From: an uncultured Pelagibacteraceae bacterium
GTDB lineage: Bacteria; Pseudomonadota; Alphaproteobacteria; Pelagibacterales; Pelagibacteraceae
Length of the DNA: 64,000 bases
Reading direction: 5' to 3'
Assembly (NCBI GenBank): GCA_902597055.1
Contig: CACJWG010000002.1
Span: 1-64,000, forward strand
Part shown: piece by piece, positions 47,741 through 57,216 of the stretch
Numbering within the stretch: position 1 is the stretch's first letter
Layout of the letters: every line of letters starts with the position of its first letter
Position numbers and translations under genes: made by a program
The notes under the pieces: generated by a model
What the model was told of the DNA's origin: nothing
Databases searched by the model: none
What the model saw: the letters and a program-made list of their open reading frames with translations, nothing else

Positions 47741-48157
47741 TTATTCTCCTAAAGATTTTTTAACCTCTGGTGGCATATAATTTTCATCATGCTTAGCCAA
47801 AATTTTATCTGCTACCAGAAATTTTTTATCATTAAGAAATCCTTCTGCAACAACTCCTTTTTCTTCTTCAAACAAATTTGGAACTGTTCCAGAAAAAGTT
47901 ACATAAAGCTCATTTTTAAAATCAGTAATTATGAAGTTAATTTTATTATTATTCATTATTACTGAGTCTTTTTTTACCATGCCTCCGACTCTAATTTTTT
48001 TGCTTGAAATTTCTGTCAATAGATTAATTTCACTTGGAGATTTAAAATATACGACATTATCTTTCAAAACTTTTAGAACTGCGAAGGTTGTAAGCACTAT
48101 TAATGTTAAAAATACGAAAATGAATAAAAATCTAAACTTAACTTTTTTGCTGTACAT
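47741..48157 (-). CDS. ccmE: Heme chaperone CcmE
   Basis: A 138-residue periplasmic OB-fold protein with one N-terminal anchor (about residues 9-28). The covalent heme-binding His is in [13 protein letters not shown], with the conserved Tyr four residues later. VGGMVKKDS and VAEGFL mark the fold. It lies 9 bases downstream of ccmD. Confidence 0.95.
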   Translation of the reverse strand: MYSKKVKFRFLFIFVFLTLIVLTTFAVLKVLKDNVVYFKSPSEINLLTEISSKKIRVGGMVKKDSVIMNNNKINFIITDFKNELYVTFSGTVPNLFEEEKGVVAEGFLNDKKFLVADKILAKHDENYMPPEVKKSLGE

Positions 48158-48166
48158 TAGTTTAAA

Positions 48167-48397
48167 TTAGATTTTTTGTGCAGCGTTACTTGAAACTAAT
48201 ACCTGGTTAGTTCTTTGTTTGTATGCCTCTGTGTATTTAATTTTTTCTAAATGATTAAATTTTAATTCAAATTTTTTGTTTTCTTTTATTAATTGTCGAT
48301 TGATTATTATGTATAGTGCAAAAAAGTTGATTAGCGTAAATGCAAACGCCGACCATACAAACAATCCGTAACCATTCATTATTAATAAGTTAATCAC
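48167..48397 (-). CDS. ccmD: Heme exporter accessory protein CcmD
   Basis: A small one-helix protein (helix about residues 12-34) assisting release of holo-CcmE from CcmC. The typical CcmD beginning NGYGLFVWSAF is present, followed by a long basic tail, making it larger (76 residues) than usual. The frame opens at a GTG overlapping the ccmC stop (GTGA); the ATG at 48379 six codons later is an alternative and would match the family N-terminus better. Confidence 0.85.
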   Translation of the reverse strand: MINLLIMNGYGLFVWSAFAFTLINFFALYIIINRQLIKENKKFELKFNHLEKIKYTEAYKQRTNQVLVSSNAAQKI

Positions 48398-49101
48398 AAT
48401 CTATCTAATCCTTTAGTCTTAATCTTTATCAATTCTATATTATATTTCATTAAAAAAATTAATATTGAGAATAGTGCAAATGCCGCAGTCATTAGCAATA
48501 ATGGTGTCAACATCGATGAATGAATTGTAGTTTCGGAAAGAATTTTGACTGAAGACGGTTGATGAAGACTCGCCCACCAATCTACAGAAAATTTAATTAT
48601 AGGCACATTCACAAAACCAGCGATGGCCACTAAACTAGAAATTTTTGCGGCTTTATCATTTTCAAATAATCTCCACGATGCGATATAAAGGATATAAAAC
48701 AAAAATAGCACCAACATCGAAGTAATTCTAGGATCCCAAGCCCACCATGTTCCCCAAGTTGGTTTACCCCAAATAGATCCAGTCACTAAAGCAATGAGGT
48801 TAAAAACCAAACCCGATGGTGCAAAACTTTTCGCAATGATTGCAAAATTTTTATTTTTAAAAATGAAAATACCTAATGATAGGAAAGCTATGAATGAAAA
48901 TATTCCTAAAGAAATCCATGCTGCCGGAACATGAACATACATGATTCTCACTGCATCACTTTGAATATAATCTTCTGGTGAAAGAAATAAAGATTCCAAA
49001 AGACCTAAAGTAAGAAAAATAACGAAAAGTGAGAATACAATAATTCTCGTTAATTTCGAAAGTGAAATCATTTTTAGTATTTCAAAAATTTTGTTCAGCA
49101 T
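48394..49101 (-). CDS. ccmC: Heme exporter/handling protein CcmC
   Basis: A 235-residue, six-helix protein that loads heme onto CcmE. The WWD-type motif is WGTWWAWDPRITSML (about residues 115-129), and HVPAAW and HSSML carry the flanking heme-ligand histidines. It is the first gene of the ccmCDEFGH set; ccmA and ccmB are not in this window. A 162-base gap with an inverted repeat precedes it. Confidence 0.95.
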   Translation of the reverse strand: MLNKIFEILKMISLSKLTRIIVFSLFVIFLTLGLLESLFLSPEDYIQSDAVRIMYVHVPAAWISLGIFSFIAFLSLGIFIFKNKNFAIIAKSFAPSGLVFNLIALVTGSIWGKPTWGTWWAWDPRITSMLVLFLFYILYIASWRLFENDKAAKISSLVAIAGFVNVPIIKFSVDWWASLHQPSSVKILSETTIHSSMLTPLLLMTAAFALFSILIFLMKYNIELIKIKTKGLDRL

Positions 49102-49137
49102 TTATGTAATTGAAAAGATTTTATTATAAAGAAATTA

Positions 49138-49195
49138 ACTGATCAAGAACGTTGAGGGAGATAATGTTGGGAAATATTTAACATCCTTGATCAGT
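49138..49195 (-). other. Long-range 10-base inverted repeat in ccmC upstream gap
   Basis: Perfect arms ACTGATCAAG (49138-49147) and CTTGATCAGT (49186-49195) enclose 38 bases that themselves contain a weak inner hairpin (ATGTT/AACAT). It lies between hspQ and ccmC in a 162-base gap. It could be a structured leader of the ccm operon, an operator pair or a small RNA. There is no T-run, so an intrinsic terminator for hspQ is less likely. Confidence 0.45.
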
Positions 49196-49263
49196 AATCA
49201 TAATGTAGACCAAAGGTATGTCTAAGATTTGAGAGAATTGTGTTTAAATGATGACCCTACCAA

Positions 49264-49584
49264 TTAATTTGACTGTTTAAAGTATGAAGAGCCTTTTTTT
49301 CCAGAAAATATCTCGTTAATTAATGGATGTTTAATTGGTTCTTTTGAATCATCTTTAAGAAGATTTTGTTCGGAAACGTATGCTTCATAAGTCACATCCT
49401 CATTTTCAGCTAACAGGTGATAAAATGGTTGGTCTTTTCTAGGTCTTACATTCTTTGGGATAGATTCATACCATTCTTCAGAATTATTAAACTCAAAGTC
49501 AACATCGTAAATAACACCTCTGAAATCAAAGTGCTTATGCTTTACAACGTCGCCGATTGAAAATTTTGCTTTTTGAATACTCAC
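49264..49584 (-). CDS. hspQ: HspQ/YccV-family heat-shock, hemimethylated-DNA-binding-type protein
   Basis: A 106-residue protein matching the HspQ fold: KFSIGDVVKHKHFDFRGVIY at the N-terminus, then FYHLLAENEDVTYEAYVSEQNL. In E. coli the protein regulates Lon protease and was once linked to DnaA gene control. It is divergent from yciB. The 162-base gap downstream separates it from the ccm genes, which may be independent. Confidence 0.9.
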   Translation of the reverse strand: MSIQKAKFSIGDVVKHKHFDFRGVIYDVDFEFNNSEEWYESIPKNVRPRKDQPFYHLLAENEDVTYEAYVSEQNLLKDDSKEPIKHPLINEIFSGKKGSSYFKQSN

Positions 49585-49662
49585 ATTAAATAATATGGGT
49601 ATTTGAGATAAAAAATCAATAAAAAAATTATTAAAAGTTTATAAATCTGATAATATTAAGTT

Positions 49663-50214
49663 GTGAATAAGTCGCTAATAAAATTTTTAACTGACTTTGG
49701 TCCCTTAGTAATTTTCTTTTACTTTTACTATAATTCTGGAAAAGATCTTCAGGTAGCTATACCTCCTCTTATAATTGCGACAATAATTTCTATTTTAATT
49801 GTTTGGTTTTTCGAAAAAAAAATTCCTATGGTGCCCCTTACAGGAGGTATTCTTATAACTCTTTTTGGAGGATTAACTATCTACTTCAATAATCCAATTT
49901 TTATTTACATGAAACCAACAATAATCAACATCTTATTTGGTTTGTCACTTTTCTTCGGAAAATATTTTACCAAAGAGCCTCTTTTAAAATTAATTTTGGG
50001 AAAATCATTACCTTTAAATGATGAAGGATGGAATATTTTAAATTTTAGATGGATATGGTTTTTTTTCGCATTAGCCATTTTGAATGAACTTGTATGGCGG
50101 ACACAAACTGAGGAATTTTGGGTAAATTTTAAGGTTTGGGGTATGCTACCAATTACTTTTATCTTTACAGCTTTTCAAATTCCATTAATTAAAAAATACT
50201 CTCAGAATGAATAG
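49663..50214 (+). CDS. yciB: Inner-membrane septation protein A family (YciB/IspZ)
   Basis: A 183-residue protein with about five membrane helices. Family hallmarks include LTDFGPLVIFFYFYY, VPLTGGILITLFGGLTIYF, the KPTIINILFG loop, and WRTQTEEFWVNFKVWG near the C-terminus. The frame begins with GTG at 49663, the only start that gives the full conserved N-terminus. It overlaps the DUF2794 gene by 8 bases. It affects cell-envelope integrity and division in enterobacteria. Confidence 0.93.
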   Translation: MNKSLIKFLTDFGPLVIFFYFYYNSGKDLQVAIPPLIIATIISILIVWFFEKKIPMVPLTGGILITLFGGLTIYFNNPIFIYMKPTIINILFGLSLFFGKYFTKEPLLKLILGKSLPLNDEGWNILNFRWIWFFFALAILNELVWRTQTEEFWVNFKVWGMLPITFIFTAFQIPLIKKYSQNE

Positions 50215-50545
50215 AAATTTAAAACTAGTTATTAATAATTCTATTAAAAAATACGAAGAAAAATTTTTTTTCGAAAAGGCTGAACTTAAGATAATTTTAG
50301 ATTTATACGCAAAAATGGTTTCAAACGGTTCTTGGAAAGATTATGGTCTTAATATTTCAAACAAACAAGTGAGTTTTAGTGTTTTTAAAAATGCTGCTGA
50401 AAACGCAATTTATAATATTTGTAAAAATTTCAAACCAAATAGCAAAAACTTAAAGTATTGTATTACTGATAGTAGGGGCCGTATATTAAAAAATTCTCAT
50501 GACCTTGAAAATTTGATTAATAAAATAAATTGGAAAAAACTTTAA
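50207..50545 (+). CDS. DUF2794 family protein
   Basis: A 112-residue protein resembling the alphaproteobacterial DUF2794 family: FFEKAELKIILDLYAKMV followed by WKDYGLN, FSVFKNAAENAIYNI and RGRILKNSHDLENLI. It is soluble with no signal peptide. Function unknown. It is translated with yciB (8-base overlap) and ends directly against the convergent BI-1 gene. Confidence 0.8.
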   Translation: MNRNLKLVINNSIKKYEEKFFFEKAELKIILDLYAKMVSNGSWKDYGLNISNKQVSFSVFKNAAENAIYNICKNFKPNSKNLKYCITDSRGRILKNSHDLENLINKINWKKL

Positions 50546-51298
50546 TTATCTTCTTTGACCGAAAAGTCTTAAAAGCATGATGAAAAGATTTATAAAGTCT
50601 AAGTAAAGTGTTAATGCACCCATTATTGCTTTTTTACCAGACACTTCGATAGTATCTGAAGCTGAGTACATATTTTTAATTTTCTGTGTATCATATGCTG
50701 TCAGACCTACAAAAATTAAAACTCCTAAAATTGAAATTACGAAATGCATCATTGTCGATTTTAAAAAGATATTTACAAGTGAGGCGATTATAATTCCAAT
50801 TAAACCCATCATTAAAAATGAACCTAATTTTGTTAAATCTCTTTTAGTTGTGTAACCGTAAATACTCATCGCTCCAAAAGTTGCTGATGTAATAAAGAAT
50901 ACTCTCGCAACACTTATCTCTGTAAAAACAATCAGCACCCATGAAAGAGAAAGACCCATTAAAATAGTAAAAATCCAAAATACAGTTTGAGCTTTACTTG
51001 TACTCATTTTATTAATTCCAAAACTCATGTAAAAAATTACTGCCAAAGGAGCAAGCATGATAATCCATTTCAAACCCGAGTTAAAAATAGCATTTCCATA
51101 TGGCTTTAAAGCAATAATTTGACCTGTCGCACTAATGTCAGCCGATAGTTTAAAAGATATTAGTGAAATAATTCCAGTTAAAAGCACTCCAGTTGCCATG
51201 TAGTTATATACTTTCAACATATAAGCTCTTAAGCCGGCATCCCAGACTGCAGTTTTTGCAGAAGTTGCTTGGAAAATATTTTGTCTGTTAAAATCCAT
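50546..51298 (-). CDS. BAX inhibitor-1/YccA family membrane protein
   Basis: A 250-residue protein with seven hydrophobic helices, the BI-1 hallmark segments KVYNYMATGVLLTGIISL, VLIFVGLTAYDTQKIKNMY (conserved Asp in the last pore helix) and a C-terminal LYLDFINLFIMLLRLFG. Related bacterial YccA modulates FtsH and BsYetJ is a calcium leak channel. Which applies here is not known. It is divergent from the aldo/keto reductase. Confidence 0.93.
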   Translation of the reverse strand: MDFNRQNIFQATSAKTAVWDAGLRAYMLKVYNYMATGVLLTGIISLISFKLSADISATGQIIALKPYGNAIFNSGLKWIIMLAPLAVIFYMSFGINKMSTSKAQTVFWIFTILMGLSLSWVLIVFTEISVARVFFITSATFGAMSIYGYTTKRDLTKLGSFLMMGLIGIIIASLVNIFLKSTMMHFVISILGVLIFVGLTAYDTQKIKNMYSASDTIEVSGKKAIMGALTLYLDFINLFIMLLRLFGQRR

Positions 51299-51363
51299 AG
51301 TTTGAATATATTAATTTTACAAAAATTTTCAATGGTCTAAAGGTACCAAAATATTATATTTTT

Positions 51364-52404
51364 ATGAATTATAAGAAACTAGGCAGTACAGACGTCGATG
51401 TAAGTACAATTTGTCTCGGAACCATGACTTGGGGGGAGCAAAACTCAAAGGCAGATGGTTTTGAGCAAATGGATTATGCAATCGATAATGGGGTAAATTT
51501 TTGGGACACAGCAGAAATCTATGCAATACCAATGAGAGAAGAAACTTATGGTGAGACTGAAAACATCATAGGTGAATGGTTCAAAAAAACAAAAAAGAGA
51601 GATAAAGTCATTTTAGCTACAAAGGTTTCGGGTCCAACTAGTAAAGAATATATAAGGGGTGGTGGATGCAGTTATGATAAAAAAAGTATGTCAGAGGCAT
51701 TAGAGAAAAGTTTGAAAAGAATGCAAACTGATTATATAGATTTATATCAATTACATTGGCCTGAAAGAAATACTAATTTTTTTGGTAAGCAGGGATATGA
51801 ACACGACTCAAATGAAAAAAATTGGATTGCTTTTGAGGAAATTTTAGAAAATTTAAAAAAATTTGTGGATGCAGGTAAAATTCGATATGTGGGCCTTTCA
51901 AACGAAACAGCATGGGGATTAGCAAAATGCCTAGAGCTTTCAAAATTAAAAAATTTGCCAAAAATGATGGCTGTTCAAAATCCTTACAACTTACTCAATA
52001 GAACTTATGAAGTTGGTCTTGCAGAAATCTCGGTTAGAGAACAAAGTGGTTTGCTGGCTTATTCTCCATTAGCTTTTGGTTACCTCACAGGAAAATATAG
52101 AAATAATAATATGCCAAAAGGTTCAAGGATCGATCTTTTTAAAGATTTCACTCGCTACAATAATGAAAATAGCATTAAAGCTATCGAAAAATACTATAAA
52201 ATTTCTCAAAAATTTAATTTGGATTTTGCTCAAATGTCCATAAAATTTTGTGAAATACAGCCTTTTGTTACTAGTGTAATAATAGGTGCTACGACTATGC
52301 AACAGTTGAAAACAAATGTAGAAAGTGTAAATGTAAAATTAAATAATGAAATTATTAATGAAATTAACGAAGTTCAAAAAATATATCCAAATCCATGTCC
52401 TTAA
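51364..52404 (+). CDS. Aldo/keto reductase (Tas-like)
   Basis: A 346-residue NADPH-dependent oxidoreductase of the AKR family. The catalytic tetrad is visible: Asp and Tyr in FWDTAEIYAI (about residues 48-57), Lys in VILATKVSG and His in YQLHWPERN. The NADPH-binding C-terminal IIGATTMQQLKTN is intact. The Tas-type signature RGGGCSYDKKSM is also seen. Substrate unknown. It overlaps the IalB-like gene by 10 bases. Confidence 0.92.
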   Translation: MNYKKLGSTDVDVSTICLGTMTWGEQNSKADGFEQMDYAIDNGVNFWDTAEIYAIPMREETYGETENIIGEWFKKTKKRDKVILATKVSGPTSKEYIRGGGCSYDKKSMSEALEKSLKRMQTDYIDLYQLHWPERNTNFFGKQGYEHDSNEKNWIAFEEILENLKKFVDAGKIRYVGLSNETAWGLAKCLELSKLKNLPKMMAVQNPYNLLNRTYEVGLAEISVREQSGLLAYSPLAFGYLTGKYRNNNMPKGSRIDLFKDFTRYNNENSIKAIEKYYKISQKFNLDFAQMSIKFCEIQPFVTSVIIGATTMQQLKTNVESVNVKLNNEIINEINEVQKIYPNPCP

Positions 52405-52901
52405 TAAATAAAATAACAGTATTATTATTTTGTATTTTAATTGTTTCTGAGGCCTCAGCACAAGAGATTAAAAAGGTCGGTAAATTTAAAGACTGGGAAA
52501 CGATAGTAGTTACTGATGGAGCAAAGAAACTATGTTTTGCACAATCGAAACCAGTTTTACAATCACCGAAAAAAAATCCAAGAGAAGCAAGATTATTTAT
52601 TAGTTTTAGACCAGCGGATAAAATTAAGGATGAAGTAAGTATTACATCTGGTTACCAATATAACACACAAAATTCAATTACAGCTAAATCTGGAAAAAAT
52701 AAAATTAAGTTTGATGTTAAAAAAGAAAACTTTGCTTGGATAGGTGACACAGGTTTAGAAAGAAAGATGGTAAATGTAATGAAAAAAGGATCAAGAATTA
52801 TGATTACAGGTTATAATCAATCTGGATCCCAAACGATTGACCACTATTCTTTAATGGGTTTCACAAAGGCTTACAATACTGCAAAAAAAAGCTGCGCTTA
52901 A
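52395..52901 (+). CDS. Invasion-associated locus B (IalB)-family periplasmic protein
   Basis: A 168-residue secreted protein, signal peptide to about residue 22 (ASAQ cleavage). The mature part has the IalB-family features KDWETIVV and KLCFAQSKP, then the beta-rich core and a final KSCA with a second Cys likely disulfide-bonded to the first. Although named for Bartonella invasion, homologues are widespread in free-living alphaproteobacteria and of unknown role. Confidence 0.85.
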   Translation: MSLINKITVLLFCILIVSEASAQEIKKVGKFKDWETIVVTDGAKKLCFAQSKPVLQSPKKNPREARLFISFRPADKIKDEVSITSGYQYNTQNSITAKSGKNKIKFDVKKENFAWIGDTGLERKMVNVMKKGSRIMITGYNQSGSQTIDHYSLMGFTKAYNTAKKSCA

Positions 52902-52909
52902 TATCTTAA

Positions 52910-54094
52910 ATGAAAAAAAACAAAAAAATTGTTTTAGCCTACTCAGGCGGACTTGACACATCCATAATTCTAAAATGGTTACAAGAGAATTATGATTGTG
53001 AAGTAATTGCCTACACTGCAGATATCGGTCAAGAAATGGACCGAAAGAAAATTATTAAAAATGCAAAAAAACTTGGTGTTAAAAAAATAATAATTAACAA
53101 TTTAAAAAACACATTTGTAAAAGAATATGTCTTCCCAATGATTAGGGGTCATGCAATTTATGAAGGGGTTTACCTTCTTGGAACATCAATTGCAAGACCA
53201 TTAATTGCAAAAGATCAAATTAAAGTTGCTAAAAAATTTAAAGCATTCGCTGTTTCGCATGGTTCAACAGGTAAAGGAAATGACCAAGTTAGATTTGAAC
53301 TTGGATATCATTACTTTGGTCCTAAAATAAAAGTGATAGCTCCTTGGAGAATTTGGAAGTTAAAATCAAGAACTGATTTAATTAATTATGCCAAAAAAAA
53401 TAACATACCTATTCCAAAAGATAAAAAAGGTGCACCACCTTTTTCAGTAGACGATAATTTATTTCACACGTCTACTGAAGGTAAAGTTTTAGAAAATCCA
53501 AAAAATTCAGCCCCTGAATTTATTTTTCAAAGAACAACTTCTCCTGAAAAAGCACCTAATAAACCTACTTATGTTACTATTAGTTTCAAAAACAGTGATC
53601 CAGTAAGTATCAATGGAAAAAAATTAAATCCAGAAAAACTTTTAGAAAAATTAAATCAGATTGGTGGAAAGAATGGAGTTGGAAGAGTTGATTTAGTTGA
53701 AAATAGATTTATCGGAATTAAATCAAGAGGTGTTTATGAAACACCAGGTGGGACGTTACTTTTAATCGCCCATAGAGCTATAGAGTCTGTGACATTAGAT
53801 AAAGATACTATGCATAAAAAAGATTCTATTATGCCAAGATATGCAGAATTGATTTATAATGGTTATTGGTTTTCAAAAGAAAGATTTAAATTACAAAAAA
53901 TTGTGGATCTAAAAAAAAGTAAAGTAAATGGAAGTGTTAAGTTAAAACTTTATAAAGGAAATGTTACAATTCAATCAAGAATTACAACAAGCAGTGCTTA
54001 CTCAATGAAAAAAGTTTCTTTTGAGGAAAATAAAACTTTTAACAAATCGAATGTTGAAAGATTTATAAATTTCCATAAAAAAAAATTAAAGTAA
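52910..54094 (+). CDS. argG: Argininosuccinate synthase
   Basis: Condenses citrulline with aspartate using ATP in arginine synthesis. The PP-loop LAYSGGLDTSIILKWL (residues about 9-24) and GSTGKGNDQVRFELG are diagnostic. 394 residues is normal. It follows the IalB-like gene by 8 bases and precedes the photolyase-like gene by 4. argH is not in this window. Confidence 0.97.
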   Translation: MKKNKKIVLAYSGGLDTSIILKWLQENYDCEVIAYTADIGQEMDRKKIIKNAKKLGVKKIIINNLKNTFVKEYVFPMIRGHAIYEGVYLLGTSIARPLIAKDQIKVAKKFKAFAVSHGSTGKGNDQVRFELGYHYFGPKIKVIAPWRIWKLKSRTDLINYAKKNNIPIPKDKKGAPPFSVDDNLFHTSTEGKVLENPKNSAPEFIFQRTTSPEKAPNKPTYVTISFKNSDPVSINGKKLNPEKLLEKLNQIGGKNGVGRVDLVENRFIGIKSRGVYETPGGTLLLIAHRAIESVTLDKDTMHKKDSIMPRYAELIYNGYWFSKERFKLQKIVDLKKSKVNGSVKLKLYKGNVTIQSRITTSSAYSMKKVSFEENKTFNKSNVERFINFHKKKLK

Positions 54095-54098
54095 AAAA

Positions 54099-55241
54099 AT
54101 GAATTTCGAAACATCTAGAGCGAAAGCTATTGATAAACTAAATAATTTTGTAGAAAAAAATCTTTCAGATTATTCAAAATTGAGAAACTTCGATTTTGGG
54201 CCTGATAAAAGAAATAATGTTTCGTGCTTATCGCCTTATGTTACTCATGGGATTCTTAACGAAATTGAAATTATTAAAAAATCACTTTCGAAGTTTTCTT
54301 TTTCAAAAAATGAAAAATTTATCCAGGAAGTTCTTTGGAGAACTTATTGGAAAGGTTGGCTTGAGTTAAGACCGAACGTATGGACCGATTATTTGGTAAG
54401 TTTAAACAATATAAGAGAAAAATTTGGGAATAATAAAAAATACTTAAATGCGATAGAGGGAAATACTAATATCGAATGCTTCAATGAGTGGGTAAAAGAA
54501 TTAAAAGAAAATAATTATCTTCATAATCACACCAGAATGTGGTTTGCAAGTATCTGGATATTCACATTGGATTTACCTTGGCAACTAGGCGCAGAATTTT
54601 TTATGCAACATCTTTATGATGGTGATGCTGCATCAAATACACTTGGATGGAGATGGGTTGCTGGAGAGCAAACTCAAGGAAAACATTATTTAGCAAGTGA
54701 ATGGAATATCAAAAAATTTACTAATAATAGATTTAACAATATTAAATTGAATGAAAACGCGCCACCAAAAGTTTCTGGAAAGACATACTCAATTGTAAAA
54801 CAAAATTTTGCTAATCCTCAAGATATCAATTCTGATAATTTATTAATTTTTGAAAATAACCTATCTTTTGAAATCACTGATTTTAAAGATTTTGAATTTA
54901 AAAAGATTTATTTAGTATCAAACAAAAATGAAAACAGGTCCATCAAATTAAGTAATAAAGTAATCGAATTTAAATCCCATTTAATCAAAGACCAAGAACA
55001 AAGAATAAATAATCAATCACTAGAGTGTGAGATTATAGATATAAGTGAGGTCAAAAAAATAGGTGAAAATATTATTGGTTTATATCCAACAGTTGGTGAA
55101 AATTTAGATTATTTAAATTCGAATGATATTACATTTGATTTTTTATACAGAAAGCTTGATCAATATTCCTGGCAGTATTGCAATAAAGGTTTTTTTAATT
55201 TTAAAAATTATATTCCAAAAATTATTACAATGTTCACTTAG
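54099..55241 (+). CDS. Photolyase/cryptochrome FAD-domain protein lacking the N-terminal antenna domain
   Basis: A 380-residue protein that begins directly with the helical FAD-binding domain of DNA photolyase: [41 protein letters not shown] and [11 protein letters not shown] (about residues 80-205). The usual N-terminal alpha/beta antenna domain is absent. In its place, residues about 228-345 form an alpha/beta stretch beginning [14 protein letters not shown] that loosely resembles the antenna start (LVWFRRDLRLxDN), suggesting a swapped domain order. Whether it repairs DNA or senses light is unknown. Confidence 0.75.
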   Translation: MNFETSRAKAIDKLNNFVEKNLSDYSKLRNFDFGPDKRNNVSCLSPYVTHGILNEIEIIKKSLSKFSFSKNEKFIQEVLWRTYWKGWLELRPNVWTDYLVSLNNIREKFGNNKKYLNAIEGNTNIECFNEWVKELKENNYLHNHTRMWFASIWIFTLDLPWQLGAEFFMQHLYDGDAASNTLGWRWVAGEQTQGKHYLASEWNIKKFTNNRFNNIKLNENAPPKVSGKTYSIVKQNFANPQDINSDNLLIFENNLSFEITDFKDFEFKKIYLVSNKNENRSIKLSNKVIEFKSHLIKDQEQRINNQSLECEIIDISEVKKIGENIIGLYPTVGENLDYLNSNDITFDFLYRKLDQYSWQYCNKGFFNFKNYIPKIITMFT

Positions 55242-55359
55242 ACGAACATCTTTTTGAACAGTATTTGACTTTATCCCAATTCAATCTCCATTTTTTTCTC
55301 CATTTAAATGGCCTTTGACAAACTGGACAAATTTTAGTTGGAAGGTTTTGTTTCTTCAT
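55234..55359 (-). CDS. DUF2256 zinc-ribbon-like mini-protein
   Basis: A 41-residue protein beginning [18 protein letters not shown], with CPVC and C-x3-C cysteine pairs (CSKRC) and the [15 protein letters not shown] core, matching DUF2256. This family is often encoded beside photolyase/cryptochrome genes, as here. It overlaps the end of the photolyase-like gene by 8 bases (convergent) and the DUF393 gene by 26 bases (same strand). Confidence 0.85.
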   Translation of the reverse strand: MKKQNLPTKICPVCQRPFKWRKKWRLNWDKVKYCSKRCSSK

Positions 55360-55705
55360 TAAGTTGATGTTTGTTTTTCAAAAAAAGAAAGTAGGCAACA
55401 AATTCATAAAGATAATGAAAAATTATAAATAAAGGTTTGAAACTAAATATTTTAGCTAAAAATTTATATTTTGGAATTTTAGACCAAATAATCACAAATG
55501 CTTTTGCACCGCCTATTACTTCTCCATTTTCGATGACATGCAATCTTCGTAGAAGCTCTGCTTGGGATTTTGAAGTCAAATTAATTGCTTCCTGATTATT
55601 TGTAATATCAACCCACTCTAAGTTTTCATCAGAATTTTTTTTATAATGATCAATTTCCATTTTACAAATGTTACAAGAGTTATTGAAAAAAACCTTAATT
55701 GGCAT
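55334..55705 (-). CDS. DUF393 thiol-disulfide oxidoreductase-like protein
   Basis: A 123-residue protein with thioredoxin-fold-like start [20 protein letters not shown], containing CxxC (Cys11, Cys14), and the DUF393 pattern [20 protein letters not shown] hydrophobic segment follows (about 85-110). DUF393 proteins commonly accompany photolyase genes. It overlaps the photolyase-related gene start region by 11 bases and is downstream of it. Confidence 0.85.
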   Translation of the reverse strand: MPIKVFFNNSCNICKMEIDHYKKNSDENLEWVDITNNQEAINLTSKSQAELLRRLHVIENGEVIGGAKAFVIIWSKIPKYKFLAKIFSFKPLFIIFHYLYEFVAYFLFLKNKHQLNEETKPSN

Positions 55706-57188
55706 TTGTATTTTCTTTAATAAATTTATCTGCTGCAGCCAGAATCATTTTTTTTCTAGGAGCGTTCATTTTATCATAAATTCTGACCATCATCGATAGT
55801 CTTGGATTTTTTAAAAAAAATTTTCTATTTTTATTGATAAATCTCCAATAAAGACCATCCATAATATTACACCAATCACCCTTTTTAAAATCCATCATTT
55901 TTAAAAAATAGCTTGAACCACAGATATATGGTTTGGTTGCAAATATCCCCCCATCGCTGAAGAGTCCCATACCGTAAACGTTTGGTGACATTACCCAGTC
56001 AGATGAGTCAACAAACATTTCCATAAACCATTTGTAGACAAAGATTGGCTTAATCTCGCAAAGATTCATTATATTAGATAAAATCATTAATCTTTCAATA
56101 TGGTGAGACCAACCATGATCATTAGCATTTTTAATTGCATAATCTAAAGGAGGTAAACCTGTGTTTCCTTCATACCAAGAAGGTTTCATTTTTCGGTTAT
56201 GTTTAAAAAAATTCCCAGTTTCTAATTTATTATCAAAATTTTGATAAATTCCTCTCATAAACTCACGCCAACCTATTACCTGTCGTATGTAACCTTCCAA
56301 AGAATTAATTCTTATTTTTTTCTTTTTGTGACTGGTTAAAATTCTATCTAATATTATTTCAGGTGTAATTATCCCTAAGTTCAAATAAGGACTGAGTGCA
56401 CTGTGAAATAATATATTATTACTCTGATCAACAGCATCTTCATAATCCCCAAATAAATTTGATTTCTCTTTGATAAAAAAATCCAATAATCTCATTACAT
56501 CTTTAAATTCGGTTGCAAACCAGAAATTTTTTGTTGAACCAGGATGTTTTGCAAAATTTTTTTCTATAATCTCTTTTAAATTTTTCGTGTGAGAAGTTTC
56601 ATTTATTTTTGGAAAAGCTGGAATTTTAGTTCCTTTAGGAAGTTTTTTTCTATTATCTTCATCAAAACTCCATTTTCCTCCAACTGGATCTTCACCATTC
56701 ATTAAAATATTCATTTTTTTTCTTGTCTCTTTATAAAACACTGCCATGAAAGGTTTTTTGGATTTAGATAAATATTTTTTAAAATCATCTCTAGAATTTA
56801 AAAACATTGGGGTTTTGATTATATTTAATTTTATTTTATGTTTTTTAACAAAATCTAAAATTTTCTTCTCAAATAGTTTGTCTTCTATTTCAAAAATAGA
56901 AATTTCTTTTATTTTGCTGTTTTTAACGACCTTTTGTATTTTTGTTAAATAGTCACTTTTAAAATCAGCACTATCAATCCTTGAATAAATTAATTTAAAA
57001 CTATTTTTCTTTAAATTGTCTGCATATGATCGCATTGAAGATAAAAATAGTAATATTTTTAATTTATGATGTTTTTCATAAGTGCATAAGCCATAATCTT
57101 CTGCCATAAAAAAAAGATGGTCATTTTTGAAGCGGCTTAAGTATTTTAATGGAAATAATTGGTTTCCAAGTGTAATAAACAATTTCAT
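55695..57188 (-). CDS. Deoxyribodipyrimidine photolyase-related protein (PF04244, PhrB/CryPro-like)
   Basis: A 497-residue protein of the bacterial (6-4) photolyase-like family. The N-terminal Rossmann part begins FITLGNQLFP; the FAD/catalytic part has VIGWREFMRGIY, NANDHGWSHHIERLMILSN and FVDSSDWVMSPNVYGM. In PhrB an Fe-S cluster is held by four cysteines. Here only Cys377 is clearly in place. The CxxC-containing loop is shortened by about twelve residues, leaving Cys423 and Cys440. The cluster is therefore missing or bound differently. Divergent from the SDR gene. Confidence 0.9.
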   Translation of the reverse strand: MKLFITLGNQLFPLKYLSRFKNDHLFFMAEDYGLCTYEKHHKLKILLFLSSMRSYADNLKKNSFKLIYSRIDSADFKSDYLTKIQKVVKNSKIKEISIFEIEDKLFEKKILDFVKKHKIKLNIIKTPMFLNSRDDFKKYLSKSKKPFMAVFYKETRKKMNILMNGEDPVGGKWSFDEDNRKKLPKGTKIPAFPKINETSHTKNLKEIIEKNFAKHPGSTKNFWFATEFKDVMRLLDFFIKEKSNLFGDYEDAVDQSNNILFHSALSPYLNLGIITPEIILDRILTSHKKKKIRINSLEGYIRQVIGWREFMRGIYQNFDNKLETGNFFKHNRKMKPSWYEGNTGLPPLDYAIKNANDHGWSHHIERLMILSNIMNLCEIKPIFVYKWFMEMFVDSSDWVMSPNVYGMGLFSDGGIFATKPYICGSSYFLKMMDFKKGDWCNIMDGLYWRFINKNRKFFLKNPRLSMMVRIYDKMNAPRKKMILAAADKFIKENTNAN

Positions 57189-57216
57189 AATTCATTTATA
57201 AATATTATTATAAGAT

